From Pictodentalium vernedei (taxonomy: Eukaryota; Mollusca; Scaphopoda; Dentaliida; Dentaliidae): a stretch of 64,000 bases of DNA. The translations under genes were made by a program, and so were the position numbers. The notes under the pieces are model-generated. The model saw nothing but the letters and a program-made list of their open reading frames with translations. It was not told the DNA's origin and did not search any database. Of this stretch, positions 11,674 to 22,859 are shown piece by piece. Positions within the stretch are counted from its first letter, which is position 1; every line of letters starts with the position of its first letter. The stretch spans positions 1 through 64,000 of the forward strand of contig JAUFNR010000211.1 in NCBI GenBank assembly GCA_031216915.1, read 5' to 3'.

Positions 11674-12073
11674 GCAACACAAAGTAGATCTTCTGTTTCT
11701 GAAGCTATTATTTGTAAAATTGCATGTGGGTGAGCAGTTTTTTATTTTATTTTTTATTTCTGTAATTATTTCTTTGCCATCAAAAGTTCATGTTCTTGGT
11801 TTATGTTTTAGTCCTCATAATACATGGAATAGCATGGGTGGTGGTGTATTTCGTCCCTTGAGAGCAAGAAGGCTTTGCAATGCTAACGCATTGCAAAGCC
11901 TTCTTGCACTCAAGGGACACTATCATTTTTATTAACTTTGGTAAAAATATCAGATATAAAACATTTAATTTTATTTTTATTAAGTTTACATTTTTATAAA
12001 TAGAGAGTATGTGGCAGCCAAAAGGACCATGCACGGGAGCCTGAGAAACAGATTTTTAATTTTTTTTTAGGCC
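11674..12073 (+). mobile_element. Harb-1 PIF/Harbinger-like MITE
   Basis: GGC...AGGCC ends with TAA on each side, and terminal inverted repeats containing 'gatcttctgtttct'. The core is a hairpin, 'tcccttgagagcaagaaggc' through 'tttgcaatgct' and back (11,855-11,921). The same layout occurs at 29,653, 39,229 (interrupted), 56,538 and 63,458. The 95-aa ORF over it is repeat-derived and recurs in other copies. Confidence 0.8.
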
Positions 12074-12309
12074 TAAACATAAACTTTTACAAAATATTCA
12101 ACATCTCAGCCAAACGGAAATTGTTACAAGAAACCAAGTCATTTTTTGGCAGAAAATTGTTAAAAAGTTAACAAAAAAACATTCATACCCACACTAAAAA
12201 GGTTAACAGAAGTTATCACAGCCCCAAAACACATCTGAAAATATAACTTTTCCTGGAATAGAAGAACTTGAAGCTACAACACTGACCTAAACACAAATTC
12301 TGACAACTT

Positions 12310-13055
12310 ATATGAAAGTGTCAATGACACTGTAGCTCAACTTGACCAACTTGAACCTGGTAAGTTATAAATTAAAACAGCAAAATTGAAGATCATTGGT
12401 ACCAATGTTATTTGATGAAATTTCAACATAACAGCATAGCGCGTTCACAAGCTCAGAGTAATCCATGCAATTTTTAAATGTAAACAGTAAGACTGGCTAA
12501 AGGAAGAATGTTGATACACAAATGCAGTATGTTCAAAGGTTATTGTAAATGGCAACTTTTTTCACAGAAATGAATGCTAATCAATAGCTCTTATCTAAGG
12601 GTCTTGCATAATGAGCACACCAAGTTAAAAAACAATCCTATAATAAATGTGGCCTGTAGGCCATGTCAAAGAATGTTGATGCACAAATGCAATAAATTCA
12701 AAGATTGTTGCTAACATCAACAGTTTTTGATGGAAATGAAAAGAAAATCAATAGCTCCTGTCTTTGTCACCCTGCATAAGCATACAAAGTTTCAAAACAA
12801 CCTGATAATGAATGTACCCTCTGAGGCATACCAAAGGAAGATGTTAAAGCACAAATGCACTAAGTAGAAGGTCATTGCATGTGGCAATGGTTTTTTGTCT
12901 TTTTTATGGAAATTCATAAATATACCCTACAGAGAGTTCAAAAGGGATAAGTTGATGCACAAATGCAGTAAGTTCAAAGGCTGGTGATAACGACAATAAT
13001 TTATGGAAATGAAAAAAGCAATAGCTGACATCTAGAGGTCACCCGAACACACATA
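12310..13055. repeat. pearl/HINE-like array, ~165-bp units
   Basis: Begins 'gtgtcaatgacactgtagctc', a palindromic terminus also seen at 6,856 and (inverted) at 42,053. Units recur near 12,525, 12,686, 12,857 and 12,967 around 'gttgatgcacaaatgcagta'. No coding exon. Confidence 0.6.
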
Positions 13056-13058
13056 CTC

Positions 13059-13162
13059 ATCGAGCTCTGTCAAACAAGAGTGAATTGGTTAAATTTCTAG
13101 TTGCATTATGGGAAATATTTGCACCCTGAACTTTAGATATTTCGACATCAGTGTGCAGAGAG
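13059..13162 (-). mobile_element. TTAA-3 half-element cut at its hairpin tip
   Basis: Starts exactly at the hairpin centre ('catcgagctctgtcaaac') and runs out to the terminal 'gacatcagtgtgcagagag' followed by TTAA (13,163-13,166). The other arm is gone. The adjoining TTAA also marks the start of homology to duplication arm 1, so the insertion or its loss may define that breakpoint. Confidence 0.7.
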
Positions 13163-14531
13163 TTAAGCAAGGCACACCTCAAAAGTACCCCAAACACACT
13201 CCATAGACTTTAAAAGCAATTATGTTGGAACCAGCACACCTCAAACATACTCCCTTGACTTAGAGCAAATTCTCTTTAAAGGTAACACACCTTAAGCATA
13301 CCCCAGGCACTTTTGGGGATCCTGAATGTGACATCATTTGAAATGTCACATGATCTCTGTATGTAAAGGAAGGCATGACAAAGGGATGATGTCACAGCAA
13401 CCCGGCTCAACAGAGAATTTTTGGTTTTGTAGTTAGAAGTGAATGAGAAGAACACATATATTTTTATTGTTGGAATGATGGAAGAACTTTATTGCGAATT
13501 CGCTGGTGCAGATAATTGAAGTTATTGAAGTGTTATTGAAATAGAAACATGCCGGAAAAAACTGAGGTGACTCGAGAGTGCCATTTTCAAAATTCCTTCC
13601 ATATGTCGTCATGTCAATGATGCTACAGCCAAGTATTCCAACTGAAAACTGATGATGAATAACAAGTCTCAAAATTCTGTGCTTTGCCTGGACATATCAT
13701 GCGAGTGGAAAAGCCCAGTTTCAAAGACTGCAAGAAGATAAACTTATACTATTTGTGCTTGACATTCCAAACGCAAAGTCTGACTCGCTGTTTAGGAAAT
13801 TTATGAAAGACTGAAAGTGAAACTGAAAAGTGTACTGATCGCAGTTCAACTGATGTAAATAATGTCATTACTTCAGCATCTACTGGCTATACAAATACTG
13901 TTTAAAATGTGTACCAACTGAAATATACGCAGTATCGGAGCATCAGTCTAATATCCATCTTCAGAGCAATTGCGCAAGCCTTGTTGCACTATCAAGAAAA
14001 CCAACATAAGTCATGAATGAAAGGAAGCAAAAAACACTCTGTGATTATCAAGACTGTGAAGTACATTGATTGTGCATCGATCGAAAAAAAGGGTGTAATA
14101 CGTGAATGCAACACCTGCCCACACAATGAGTTGACATTTTCCAAACCAACACTGCCATGCCATTGGATAAATAAATGACAACCGACAAATAATCTTGCCG
14201 CCTATGTCTCCTAGTTGGGACTTTTAAGTTTGGGGCCAGTGCACCAGAGATAAAGGTCGGTGTGGTTACTGTACTCAGGATTATTTCAGGGGATCAGATA
14301 AATAAATCATGATATGCTTATTGTTTCGCATACTAAATTCTAAACCAGTAAGTGTAAGGTATTCAAATACATAAATTGTTGCTGTCAACATACCTCAGAC
14401 AGAGGAATGCATGTACTCAACATATGCTGGCAAATCCTAGATGCACCACAGGCACACCCGCGGCTAACCTTGTGGAGGTACCCCAAGCACACACCAGACA
14501 ATACATGTGTAGGTATCCTAAGCATATCTTA

Positions 14532-14780
14532 CAGTACATGAAGAGTGGATTGTTACTAAATCACTCGTGGGGTGGTGTCTTCACTCAGATAAAAATTCCT
14601 TGTCTGGGAAAAAGCATTAGAATGACGAGAAAACTTTCAGCCAAGGGAAGAACGCAGAGGTCCCTTAGCTAAAACTGTGCTTTTCTTTTTCATGCATTAC
14701 CACAGGAAAGTGACTGATATTGTCTGGGTGGAGACACCACTCCACGAGTGATTTAGTAACAATCCACTCTCCACATACTG
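14532..14780. mobile_element. TA-2 mariner-like MITE
   Basis: Orthologous within the duplication to 3,202-3,449. TA flanks at 14,530-14,531 and 14,781-14,782; ends cagtacatg and catactg. The 98-aa ORF across it and its array neighbour is repeat-derived, as the same ORF appears in arm 1. Confidence 0.75.
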
Positions 14781-15738
14781 TAGGCATGCCCTAACCTTAC
14801 CCCAATGGTGGTGCCCCAACCATACCCCAACCACACTCTTGACACACCTTCAGGTGGTACCATAAGCACATGTCGGACATACCCCAAACATACATCATGG
14901 GGGTACCCTAAGCATACTCCAGGCATACCCAAACCACACCCTTAGGATGACCTCAGGGTGGTACCCCAACCACACCCCAGACACACCTTATAGTAGCACC
15001 CTAAACACACCTCAGACATACCCCAATCATACCTCATATTATGTACCCCAACCACACCTCTGATCTCAATTAAATTTTTGGCCCCACACCCTAACCATAC
15101 CTCAACCATACCTAAGCACACCCCAATTATCTGTTTGTAAAAAAATATAGATCCATACCTCAGTCGGGGCATCACACCTTAACCAATTTTGTAGCCCACA
15201 CCCCAGGAGTGCCCTATCCACATCTCAAACACACTGGAAAAAATATAAGGGTAAACACACTCTTTAGTCACCAAGATCAGCTCTCTCAAGGATAGGAGAG
15301 TAATCACTCACATGCACCTCGCTTGTGTCTAAATCCCAAATATGGCAACCAGCCGGGGTAGAAAAGACTAGACACAACACAACCAGTTAATGTTGGAGAA
15401 AAAAATCCCAGAAATAACTATTTATAAATTTGGTAGGGAGGAATAGAGGGAAAATGCCATCACTATTATATTTCTGTGGTTTATTCATTCAACTATAATT
15501 TCACTCTTGTAGAATCATGTTGCATGTTTTGGGGGAAGGAGGGGGGGGGGGGGGGGGGGATGCCATGTTCTTGGTAAGTAGGGGAATCCAGCAGGTCACA
15601 GAGACACAGTCTGTCTCCCTACAGGAAGCCACATTTTGTATCTTTCCAGTTTCAGGCCTTGGCAGCCATAATTACACATCATTCTGTAAACCAACCAGGT
15701 ATAGTCAACAGGGAGGAACAGAAGGCCATGTTTTTTAA

Positions 15739-15943
15739 TCCTCTGCACTCTGATGTCAAAATGGCTACATTTTCAGCAGCAAATATTTCCCATAATGTAG
15801 TTTGATATTTAATCAAATATACCTTGCTTGACAGAGCTTAGTGAGCTCTGTCAAACGAGATATAATTGGTTAAATTCAGTTAAAGAAAAAACAGAGTGAT
15901 TGCAGAAAACTCTGTTGGACTACCAGAGTGCTACATGTAGGTG
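15739..15943. mobile_element. TTAA-3 MITE, copy 2
   Basis: Paralogue of 5,151-5,357: same TCCTCTGCAC start after TTAA (15,735-15,738) and the same 'gacagagct'/'agctctgtc' hairpin. The right edge adjoins the TTAA of the following TTAA-1 element. Confidence 0.6.
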
Positions 15944-15947
15944 TTAA

Positions 15948-16188
15948 CCCTTTACCCAACGCCGACGGTATCAATATTTATTATTATAAATATCATTTTT
16001 CTTAATTTTTCAAAATATTTCAACAAAACCATATCATGTGACCCCTAATTGGAACAAGCTCAATGAGCTCGTTCCAATGAGGGGTCACATGATATGGTTT
16101 TGTTGAAATATTTTGAAAAATTTAATTTTTTCAACTGCTCAATTTGTATTATTACACGGGCGGACGCTGCGATTCATTAGGTAAAGGG
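15948..16188. mobile_element. TTAA-1 MITE
   Basis: Paralogue of 5,362-5,595. TTAA at 15,944-15,947 and 16,189-16,192; CCCTTTACCC and GTAAAGGG ends; central hairpin around 'aagctcaatgagctcgtt'. Confidence 0.88.
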
Positions 16189-16244
16189 TTAAGGATAAGA
16201 AGTTTCTGAGGTAATTTAAGCCAAGAATTTAATTTTAACATGTA

Positions 16245-16502
16245 CAGTACGTAGAGAGTGGATTGTAACTAAATCAACCACGGTGTGGGGTTATCACCCA
16301 AACTATAACTTTCAAATGTTGTACCTATCGACAACAAAACACAAGCAATGTTTCAGCCAATGGACCTCCGGGTTTAACCCGGAGGTCCATTTGCTGAAAC
16401 ATTGCTGGTGCTGGTTATGCTTTGCAACAAATTTGCAATTATTACTCGGGTGGAATCGCCACGCTGCGGGTGATTTAGTAATAATACACTCTCCACGTAC
16501 TG
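16245..16502. mobile_element. TA-2 MITE carrying a TA-1-type core hairpin
   Basis: Ends cagtacgtagagagtggat and its inverse with TA on both sides (16,243-16,244 and 16,503-16,504). Arm 1 has a single TA at 5,650-5,651, a clean empty site. The interior (16,344-16,407) is the 'gcaatgtttcagccaatgg'/'cctccggg' hairpin otherwise found in TA-1 elements (25,594; 27,232) and not in the other TA-2 copies. Confidence 0.88.
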
Positions 16503-16702
16503 TATATACCGTACTCCACCAAGCTGGTCATAGATGTCTCCCCCAACTGCCTGCTTCAGATATCACAGGGGCGGCTATCCATTTGAATGACTGACTGTGT
16601 GTGTGATGTAAGTCCAAGTATCAAATATAGGCTCGTAAGAAAGTACACAAGTAGAAACAAGGGTAAATTAATATCCAAGACTTATTTTTAATCACATGTT
16701 AA

Positions 16703-16945
16703 CCCTTTACCCAACGTAACGGCCAAAACCGGCCAGCGCTATTCTCAAAAATCGCCAAATAATTTTCAAAATATTTTCATTTTTTGTCTCAAAAACAAGG
16801 GTTATCACCCCTCGTTGGAACGAGCTCGTCGAGCTCGTTCCAACGAGGGGTCATAACCTATGTTTTTGAGACAAAAATGAAACAAAATTAGTTATTCAAG
16901 AACTTTTTTTGCAAGTGTCGTCTGCTTTTCATGTTAGGTAAAGGG
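16703..16945. mobile_element. TTAA-1 MITE
   Basis: TTAA at 16,699-16,702 and 16,946-16,949; ends CCCTTTACCC and GGTAAAGGG. The core 'cctcgttggaacgagctcg' is a perfect hairpin. Belongs to the sub-type whose arms end 'ggttataaccc...tgtttttgag'. Confidence 0.88.
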
Positions 16946-16949
16946 TTAA

Positions 16950-17367
16950 CCCTTAATTTAATTATTTTTACTCCAAAATTACAGTTCAAGTACATCACAT
17001 TTAACCCTCTATATAAACCTAGAGTCATAGAAAGGTTGAGCACTGATATTTTCATCATACCCTAACCCAATATTTTGATCCTTTACAAATAAAGTCATAG
17101 ATTATATGTCTGTTACTAGATCAAGATCTTAGATATTGTGCCAAAACACACATTATTTGCTTAAATGCGAGTACAACAAAGAAACAAAAAAGCAAAATAA
17201 AAAAAACAAATAAGGGCTGAAACATCTGTTTTCCTAAAAAACATTCTACGTTCCCCTATGCTATGCCAGTGAACATCGACCTCCATTCTGAAATGTGCCC
17301 AATCACAAATTCAGTAACTTGTCTTCAATTAACTGATCTGTAATCCACTGATTTAGTTTCTCTGTAT
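16950..17367. other. Unassigned intergenic stretch
   Basis: AT-rich sequence with no recognised repeat, RNA gene or exon. Short A-rich runs occur near 17,180-17,210. Confidence 0.4.
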
Positions 17368-17375
17368 ACCCATTG

Positions 17376-18184
17376 GGGAACAGGACAACCCTCCCCAGGG
17401 ACAACCCACCCCCAAACCAGCTGGGACAACCCACCCCGGGACAACCTGCCCCAAGTTCTTCACGTGCCGCAGTTATCAGGTATTTGATTGTGATGTTGGA
17501 TTATGATTGTATTGTGAGTAATAAGAAATGAACTATTCAGCTGTTATTATTTATAATTTAATCATTATTAATCAACGGACAATGAATTTGTTTACTGAAC
17601 TTAATTATGTTGGTATTATAAGTAATAACATATGGATAATTCCAAATGAACTTATAATTTGATCATAATAATAATTACGTGCTGGGACGTAAGGGACAAT
17701 GGATTGAGGTATGTGGGTGTTATAATAAACTACAACAACAACTTTAGTCTTTGTAAAGGAAAAGAGATCAACGCTCAACGCTGTGATGAATCCATATCAT
17801 GCTAAAACAACATGTCTTGTCATTTGATTTTTGCGCATCAAACAAATATCATTCCTCTTAGAGGGAACCTGACTGAAACAAGATGACTAAAACAACACGC
17901 CACTTCTGACTGGTCTCTACATGCTACCATTCAGTTTGGAATTATTATTAGTTTAATTCAGTCATTATGGGATATGTTAATAGGATCAATGTGGATTGTG
18001 GATAATTTTCAATAAAATTGGATAATTTTCGATAAAAAAAAAAAAGAGTAAAAATCTTTTTTTTAAACATTACTATCCCTCCCAAAATTTTTTTCAAATA
18101 TTAGACAAAAATCGGGACACACGCCCCCAAAAGTGGGGCAACCTGCCACAAAAAATAGACTTTGGGGTGGGTTGTCCCTGATCC
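17376..18184. mobile_element. Element with inverted terminal arrays of GGGACAACCC
   Basis: The left end carries four or five copies of 'ggacaaccc' and variants within 17,380-17,450. The right end carries the inverse ('ggggcaacctgcc', 'gggtgggttgtccct') at 18,105-18,184. Flanks acccattg (17,368-17,375) and acccatcg (18,185-18,192) form an 8-bp direct repeat with one mismatch. The interior is AT-rich and non-coding. An 8-bp duplication suggests hAT, but the terminal layout is unusual. Confidence 0.65.
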
Positions 18185-18192
18185 ACCCATCG

Positions 18193-18883
18193 TTATGTAA
18201 AACGATACAATTGTTTTCAAAATACTTAATTGTTTACTTTATTAACTCCATTCATGCAATAACAGTGGGACGTTAGGACATTTTGGCCAACTTGAGAGGG
18301 ATTTTGACCATACATTTATGGATGTTTTGACTGATATTGTTTGGGGGAGTTTTTACAAGTCTAGGATCACTGAGGTAGCACGTCAAGCAGAACAGAATTT
18401 ATTAATATAGCAAGGTCATCGGTTCCAAAGAACTGGGACATTCAATCTGAAGCTCATTCAATGCACAGTTCATATCGAAAAACAAACACTTCATTATCAC
18501 CACCTGCAGCTGGGTTCCGCCGGACATTGTCTGTTGAATGATAGTGCAATCACCAATTTATGGCTTCCTCACAAAAGTTGCGAACCGAGTTTTACGACAG
18601 GCGGTGCATTTTTCGCAGCCCCAATTACGCAGTGGACGGGGTTTACGTGAAATATTTGTTTCTAAATTCTAAACAGCGAAGAAAGTAAACAATTTCATTT
18701 CAATGTCTTTAAAATTGAAAAACACGTCCGAAACACGGTTTTGGGGGGATTTGTTTAGGTCAAATCGGAGCATTCTGTTGGTTCTCGAACACTTCCCTCA
18801 ATGGGAACAAAAGAAACATTTTTCAATTTAGGATTGTTTTTCCGGTATAAATAAAGCGTCCTGAAATTTAAAAAACTGTTACT
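18193..18883 (+). promoter_or_regulatory. DRAP1: Probable DRAP1 promoter and 5' leader region
   Basis: About 690 bp free of recognisable repeats immediately before the DRAP1 start codon, with more CpG than nearby introns (for example 18,560-18,650). A TATAAATA string at 18,846-18,853 lies only 31 nt before the ATG. If it were a true TATA box the leader would be only a few nt, so the start site is more probably upstream and the motif incidental. The start site cannot be placed without transcript data. Confidence 0.45.
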
Positions 18884-18925
18884 ATGCCAAGCAAGAAGAA
18901 AAAATATAACTCAAGATTTCCACCC
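18884..18925 (+). CDS. DRAP1: DRAP1 exon 1
   Basis: Fourteen codons, MPSKKKKYNSRFPP, ending at the donor CCC|gtgagt. This is the family's conserved N-terminus: a Lys-rich tip followed by the 'RFPPARIKK' entry into the first histone-fold helix, which is completed by exon 2. The ATG is the only sensible start because the MPSKKKKY opening is typical of DRAP1. Phase 0 exit. Confidence 0.95.
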
Positions 18926-19446
18926 GTGAGTAAAAATGATAAATTCTGTTGTGCAGCCTAAAGATGATGAATGGAGTTCAAGATAAGTTATAATAACTTA
19001 AATTCAAATCGCTATTTTGAATTCTTGTTGTTACACGAAATTAGGCTATTCATGAACGAAGTGACTATTTTTGAATTTATCGGAGGACCGACGAATTCGC
19101 CAACAAATTATCAGTCGAGTTTCCATAAAATAAAATGAGGCGATTTATTGTTTTATATACCAAACTCATGGGCTTATTGTTCGGATATGAACGAGTTGAG
19201 AGGTCCAGTGAGGGATCGAGGAACAGGACAATGAATGGAGTCCCTGTATTATGGCAATGTTAAACAATACAGAAAAGTTACAAGTGAAAATTATTTATTT
19301 CGAGGGGGGGGGGGGGGGGGTGCTAAGTAAGATGTGGGGTCCAAGGTCGAGATGCCTATTGCACCTCCCGAAGGTCGTAGGTCTGAGCCAGGGGTGTGGG
19401 CATAGGAGAATGTGATGTGTCCCCCACCCATTGGTTTGGGATATGT

Positions 19447-20202
19447 TAGTCCAATAATATTAGCCTTCGCCTGTGCTCCGAATTTATTATTTTTTGATTT
19501 TTAATATGTCGCACCGTTGAAGTCTAATCTGATCTTTCGTTTTTCCAGCAGCAAAGTTCAGCGAGAGACTCTCACTTAACGGTTGGACCTCGATTAAAGA
19601 TCAAATTTCGCCACCTGGTTCCTACTTCCGATTGACAGTTGTGTAAAACACATTTTTCTTCATTCTGGTGGTCATTTTCTTGCAAATAAATCGATATTTT
19701 GAATTATTGAGGCGTCATTTGCACTGCAATTTTTTCAACTCGAAACAAACTGTTGAACCGGAAAATGGGTTGATAGGAAAACGCGAAGTGAAAAACGGAA
19801 TACCGATAATGTAGTGCACACCAAGTCAAACGACGCGGCAGTCGTTGCAATACCGCTGAGGTCCGTTCCCGGAAATGGGATACGATTTTTAACAATTTTC
19901 CAACCGCTCTAACTTTACCGCTTGAAAAAATGTTTTTATTTAATTATTGGTATTTAATACGTAATTCGACACTAAGTATAGGAAATTTATACATCTAATA
20001 TGAATGTGAAGGCATATTATTCTTGTCGAATGTGGGAACATGTATGGAGAATGAGTATTCATCATATTAGTGTTATGTCGCCTAATTTCGTACTTTGCTG
20101 CTGAAAAAACGAAAGATCAGATTAGACTTCGACGGTGCGACATATTAAAAATCAAAAAATAATAAATTCGGAGCACAGGCGAAGGCTAATATTATTGGAC
20201 TA
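19447..20202. mobile_element. MULE-like element with 111-bp inverted repeats and 9-bp target duplication
   Basis: The left repeat 19,447-19,557 and the right repeat 20,092-20,202 are reverse complements over 111 bp with about two mismatches, starting TAGTCCAATAATATTAGCC. The flanking gggatatgt at 19,438-19,446 and 20,203-20,211 is a perfect 9-bp direct repeat. Long terminal repeats plus a 9-bp duplication are hallmarks of Mutator-like elements. The 534-bp interior shows no transposase. It lies in DRAP1 intron 1, about 0.5 kb after exon 1. Confidence 0.85.
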
Positions 20203-20211
20203 GGGATATGT

Positions 20212-20544
20212 GGGCCGTGCCCCAGGAAAAAAAATCATATTTGGATAATTTGGACGCCATCGGAGCGATATCTGAGCGTTACGACAGCGCCTGACGTGGT
20301 CTTCAAAGGGTCCCAGGTTGTGTCAGATAGCAATTTGAAGTTTGGTTGTTGTTTTTGTTTTTTTTTGGGGGGGGGGGAGTTGTGGGGAAAAGGGCAGGGG
20401 CTCTAGGTGCTGCAGATCACATATTACACCCATTTTATTCTGGTAGATGCATGATTCAATGCGCTTTACAGGCACTCCTCCATTGATTTTTCGGAGGACC
20501 CTGATTGATTCATTGCAGGTGTCCTTCATACAGGTAATGAAATA
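20212..20544. other. Unassigned intron 1 sequence
   Basis: Contains a G13 tract near 20,367 preceded by T-rich sequence. No recognised repeat boundary, RNA gene or exon. Confidence 0.4.
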
Positions 20545-20829
20545 CACTATATACAAAGGGGGATCGGGGAATTTTGCCGAGCTGCAGCGGTTTTGTCACA
20601 GTAGGGGTTCTTTAAAGTGCACAGTAATTCCTGCACATGGGACAGCCATTTACATCCTCATCTGATAGGACCTGCATACCACCTTCCCTGAACATGGCAC
20701 TATGGATGAGCAATGTGGTTTTGAATCCACGCGGCTTTGCATTATGTTATGTTTCCCCAACTGGGGTTCAAACTTGCAAACCTTGGGCTCCGAGCACAAC
20801 GCAACTCTCGGCTACTGCATCCTAAATAA
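20545..20829 (-). mobile_element. SINE-b, tRNA-derived, copy 1
   Basis: Parallels 25,918-26,172 throughout. On the minus strand the head contains a B-box-like GTTTGAACCCC (from 'ggggttcaaacttgc'); the body includes 'ttccctgaacatggca', 'gtaattcctgcacatgg' and 'gccgagctgcag' on the plus strand. An internal Pol III promoter at one end and a shared body in two places support a SINE. Confidence 0.6.
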
Positions 20830-21024
20830 ATCCCATTGATCACAGTGCTAACATTTCACTCTCTGTACAACACCAAGTTTTGAAAAAATTACCTATACGA
20901 TATGAATATCGATGACATTAGGTAAGAGAGGCATGCGATTAATAATTATATTTTATTTTCATGGTCAAAGTCAAAGTTTTTGTGAGTTTTGAACAGGATG
21001 ATTTCTGAGGAATTGAATGGATGA

Positions 21025-21061
21025 AATCTGAACATAGTGGGGTAGACACTATGTTCAGATT
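21025..21061. repeat. Short hairpin
   Basis: Arms aatctgaacatagtg (21,025-21,039) and cactatgttcagatt (21,047-21,061), 15 of 15 paired around a 7-nt loop. No element boundary was identified around it. Confidence 0.8.
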
Positions 21062-22379
21062 GCTGAACTAGGTTTAACCCCACCCCGTATTGTATTGTAT
21101 GTTTGGAAATTCCTCTGTTAATTTTTTTGGAGCACCTACATGTAGTGATTAACTGAAAAGGATTTGTGACCGTCATCTCCTTGCCAATTAGTTGAGCACA
21201 CAATCTGCCGGTTGTGAGTACCGATGTCAGATAGTAACAACCAAAAGGAGTAGTATGTTTAAGAATGCATAGAACAGGGTTAATTTCACAGTACAGTCAG
21301 GTTTTGTTGACCTCAAGAGTATGTCAGTGAGTGTATTAAGTACATGTAGCCATCAGTGGAAACAAGTTAACAGCACACCGTCTTATCTTGTTTCTGCTGA
21401 TGTCGCATTTCTTTGAGTCATCACTCAACACATGGGATGTGTGTCATGAGCTGCAGTCAAGGGCAAGATCAGACCAATCAATGAGATTAGGCCAATCTTG
21501 AATCCTGCCAATCATTGTGGCAACTTATTAAGTTTGTTTCTGCTTGTATGAGATTGTTAATCAAAAGTAAATACATGTACAAACAATTTTGATCCAGTGA
21601 TGTTCCATGTAACCATTGGCATGGACCGATTTTCAAACACCTCTACCGATGGCTTAAAATCGGCCGATGTCAGATGTGATTGCCGAACATCGGTTAATCA
21701 CTAGGAGCACCCTGTTTGAATGAACCCCATATCATTGCAGGGGTCCTTTTACGAATGCCAGTAACTTCGACCCACAGTAATTTCGACCCAAAATGGTAAT
21801 TTCGACCCAAAAAAGTAATTTCGACCCAAAATAATTTCGACCCAATTTCGGTAACTTCGACCCACCATTTTCCCCGACTCAAGAGCCATACCGCTGACCG
21901 CAGTGGCAATAATCCTTTGATGAGACAATAGCCTCAATGGGATTAGCACCCAGGAACAGAATCAAACAGCTAACGGAAATTATATAAGACTTCCGATGTT
22001 CCCAATAGCACATCCTTTTTTTCCATCGTCTGACATCATTCAGACCTCTGACTTCAGAGTGGTGAGACCTTAATTAGCTGCGTGATGGATTTCCTCACAC
22101 TTCAAACGAAGAACACCTTGACAAAGTCGAATGTTCGAGGGAGCAGACGATAGACATGAAAGAAAACTTTTCACTCTACTGTCAGAGAGGGTTGAAAGGG
22201 GCTCGACACAAACCGTACCCACGCGCGAAACCATTTGATCAAAAAACAACACTGGCTCGATGATCATAAAACAGTTGTAAGAAGAGATTCAACTTTTTCG
22301 GGCTAAAAGGGTTCATCCCCCCCCCCCCCCCCCTTGAAAAATAGCCACCGAGCATCGACAAGCAACTGTCAGCTCAACA

Positions 22380-22855
22380 TTCTAATTATGTTCAAGCTGA
22401 AGCAGGGTACCAGCGGTTGGAGACATGTGCACCATTGACATGCAGTACGCCTTAGTACATGGCATCATCATGCTCCCATGGCACTTTATCCCGGTTGCCA
22501 ACATGTGGGTATGAGAGGGAGGTAGGGGGGTCTCCCTCCCATTGAGTACCTGGAGAGAACCACCGAGCAATGGCAAGCGACTCAGACTCCCCAACATACT
22601 AACTCCACAAAAGTAGGGTTAGCATTGGCTGAAGACAAGTGCACCCTCAAAGTACCCCCTTAGTACCACACATCGCCATCATGCCCCCTCCCCCCCCCCC
22701 CCCCCCCCCCCCCCCCCCACACGTGGGAAATTAAATTGGGATGAAGTGTCTTGCTCAAGGACACAATGTGGTTGCTACAGGCAGGATTGGAACCAAGGAC
22801 TTCTTAAATTGCAACAATCATCTCTACCTTCTGAGCCACCGTGCTCCCGTAATAT
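22380..22855 (-). mobile_element. SINE-a copy with rearranged body and C29 tract
   Basis: On the minus strand it reads 'gagcacggtggctcagaag...' (A-box region near 22,835-22,855), B-box-like 'ggttccaatcc' (about 22,785), 'gtgtccttgagcaagacactt' and then the body. A 29-bp C run (22,690-22,718) replaces part of the 'attgcccacatggggg' region. The distal part (22,380-22,500) is a second, partial body copy. Confidence 0.7.
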
Positions 22856-22859
22856 GCAG

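Larger units (their letters stand above)
13162..16682 (+). repeat. Segmental duplication, arm 2
   Basis: Counterpart of 1,573-5,835. It lacks the TTAA-1 element at 2,317 (empty TTAA at 13,902-13,905) and lacks ~0.8 kb near 15,455. It has gained the TA-2 element at 16,245-16,502. A poly-G tract grew from ~11 bp in arm 1 (about 4,961) to 19 bp here (15,541-15,559). Confidence 0.85.

Noticed and set aside
11648..11935. 95-codon frame with a hydrophobic stretch, also at 61,582 and 63,450
   Set aside because: Recurs only where Harb-1 MITEs lie and reads across their hairpin; non-coding repeat.
17381..17450. CRISPR-like short repeats GGGACAACCC
   Set aside because: Irregular spacing and inverted counterpart at the far end show transposon sub-repeats.
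18846..18853. TATAAATA as the DRAP1 TATA box
   Set aside because: Only 31 nt before the ATG, which would leave almost no leader; kept only as a note in the promoter entry.
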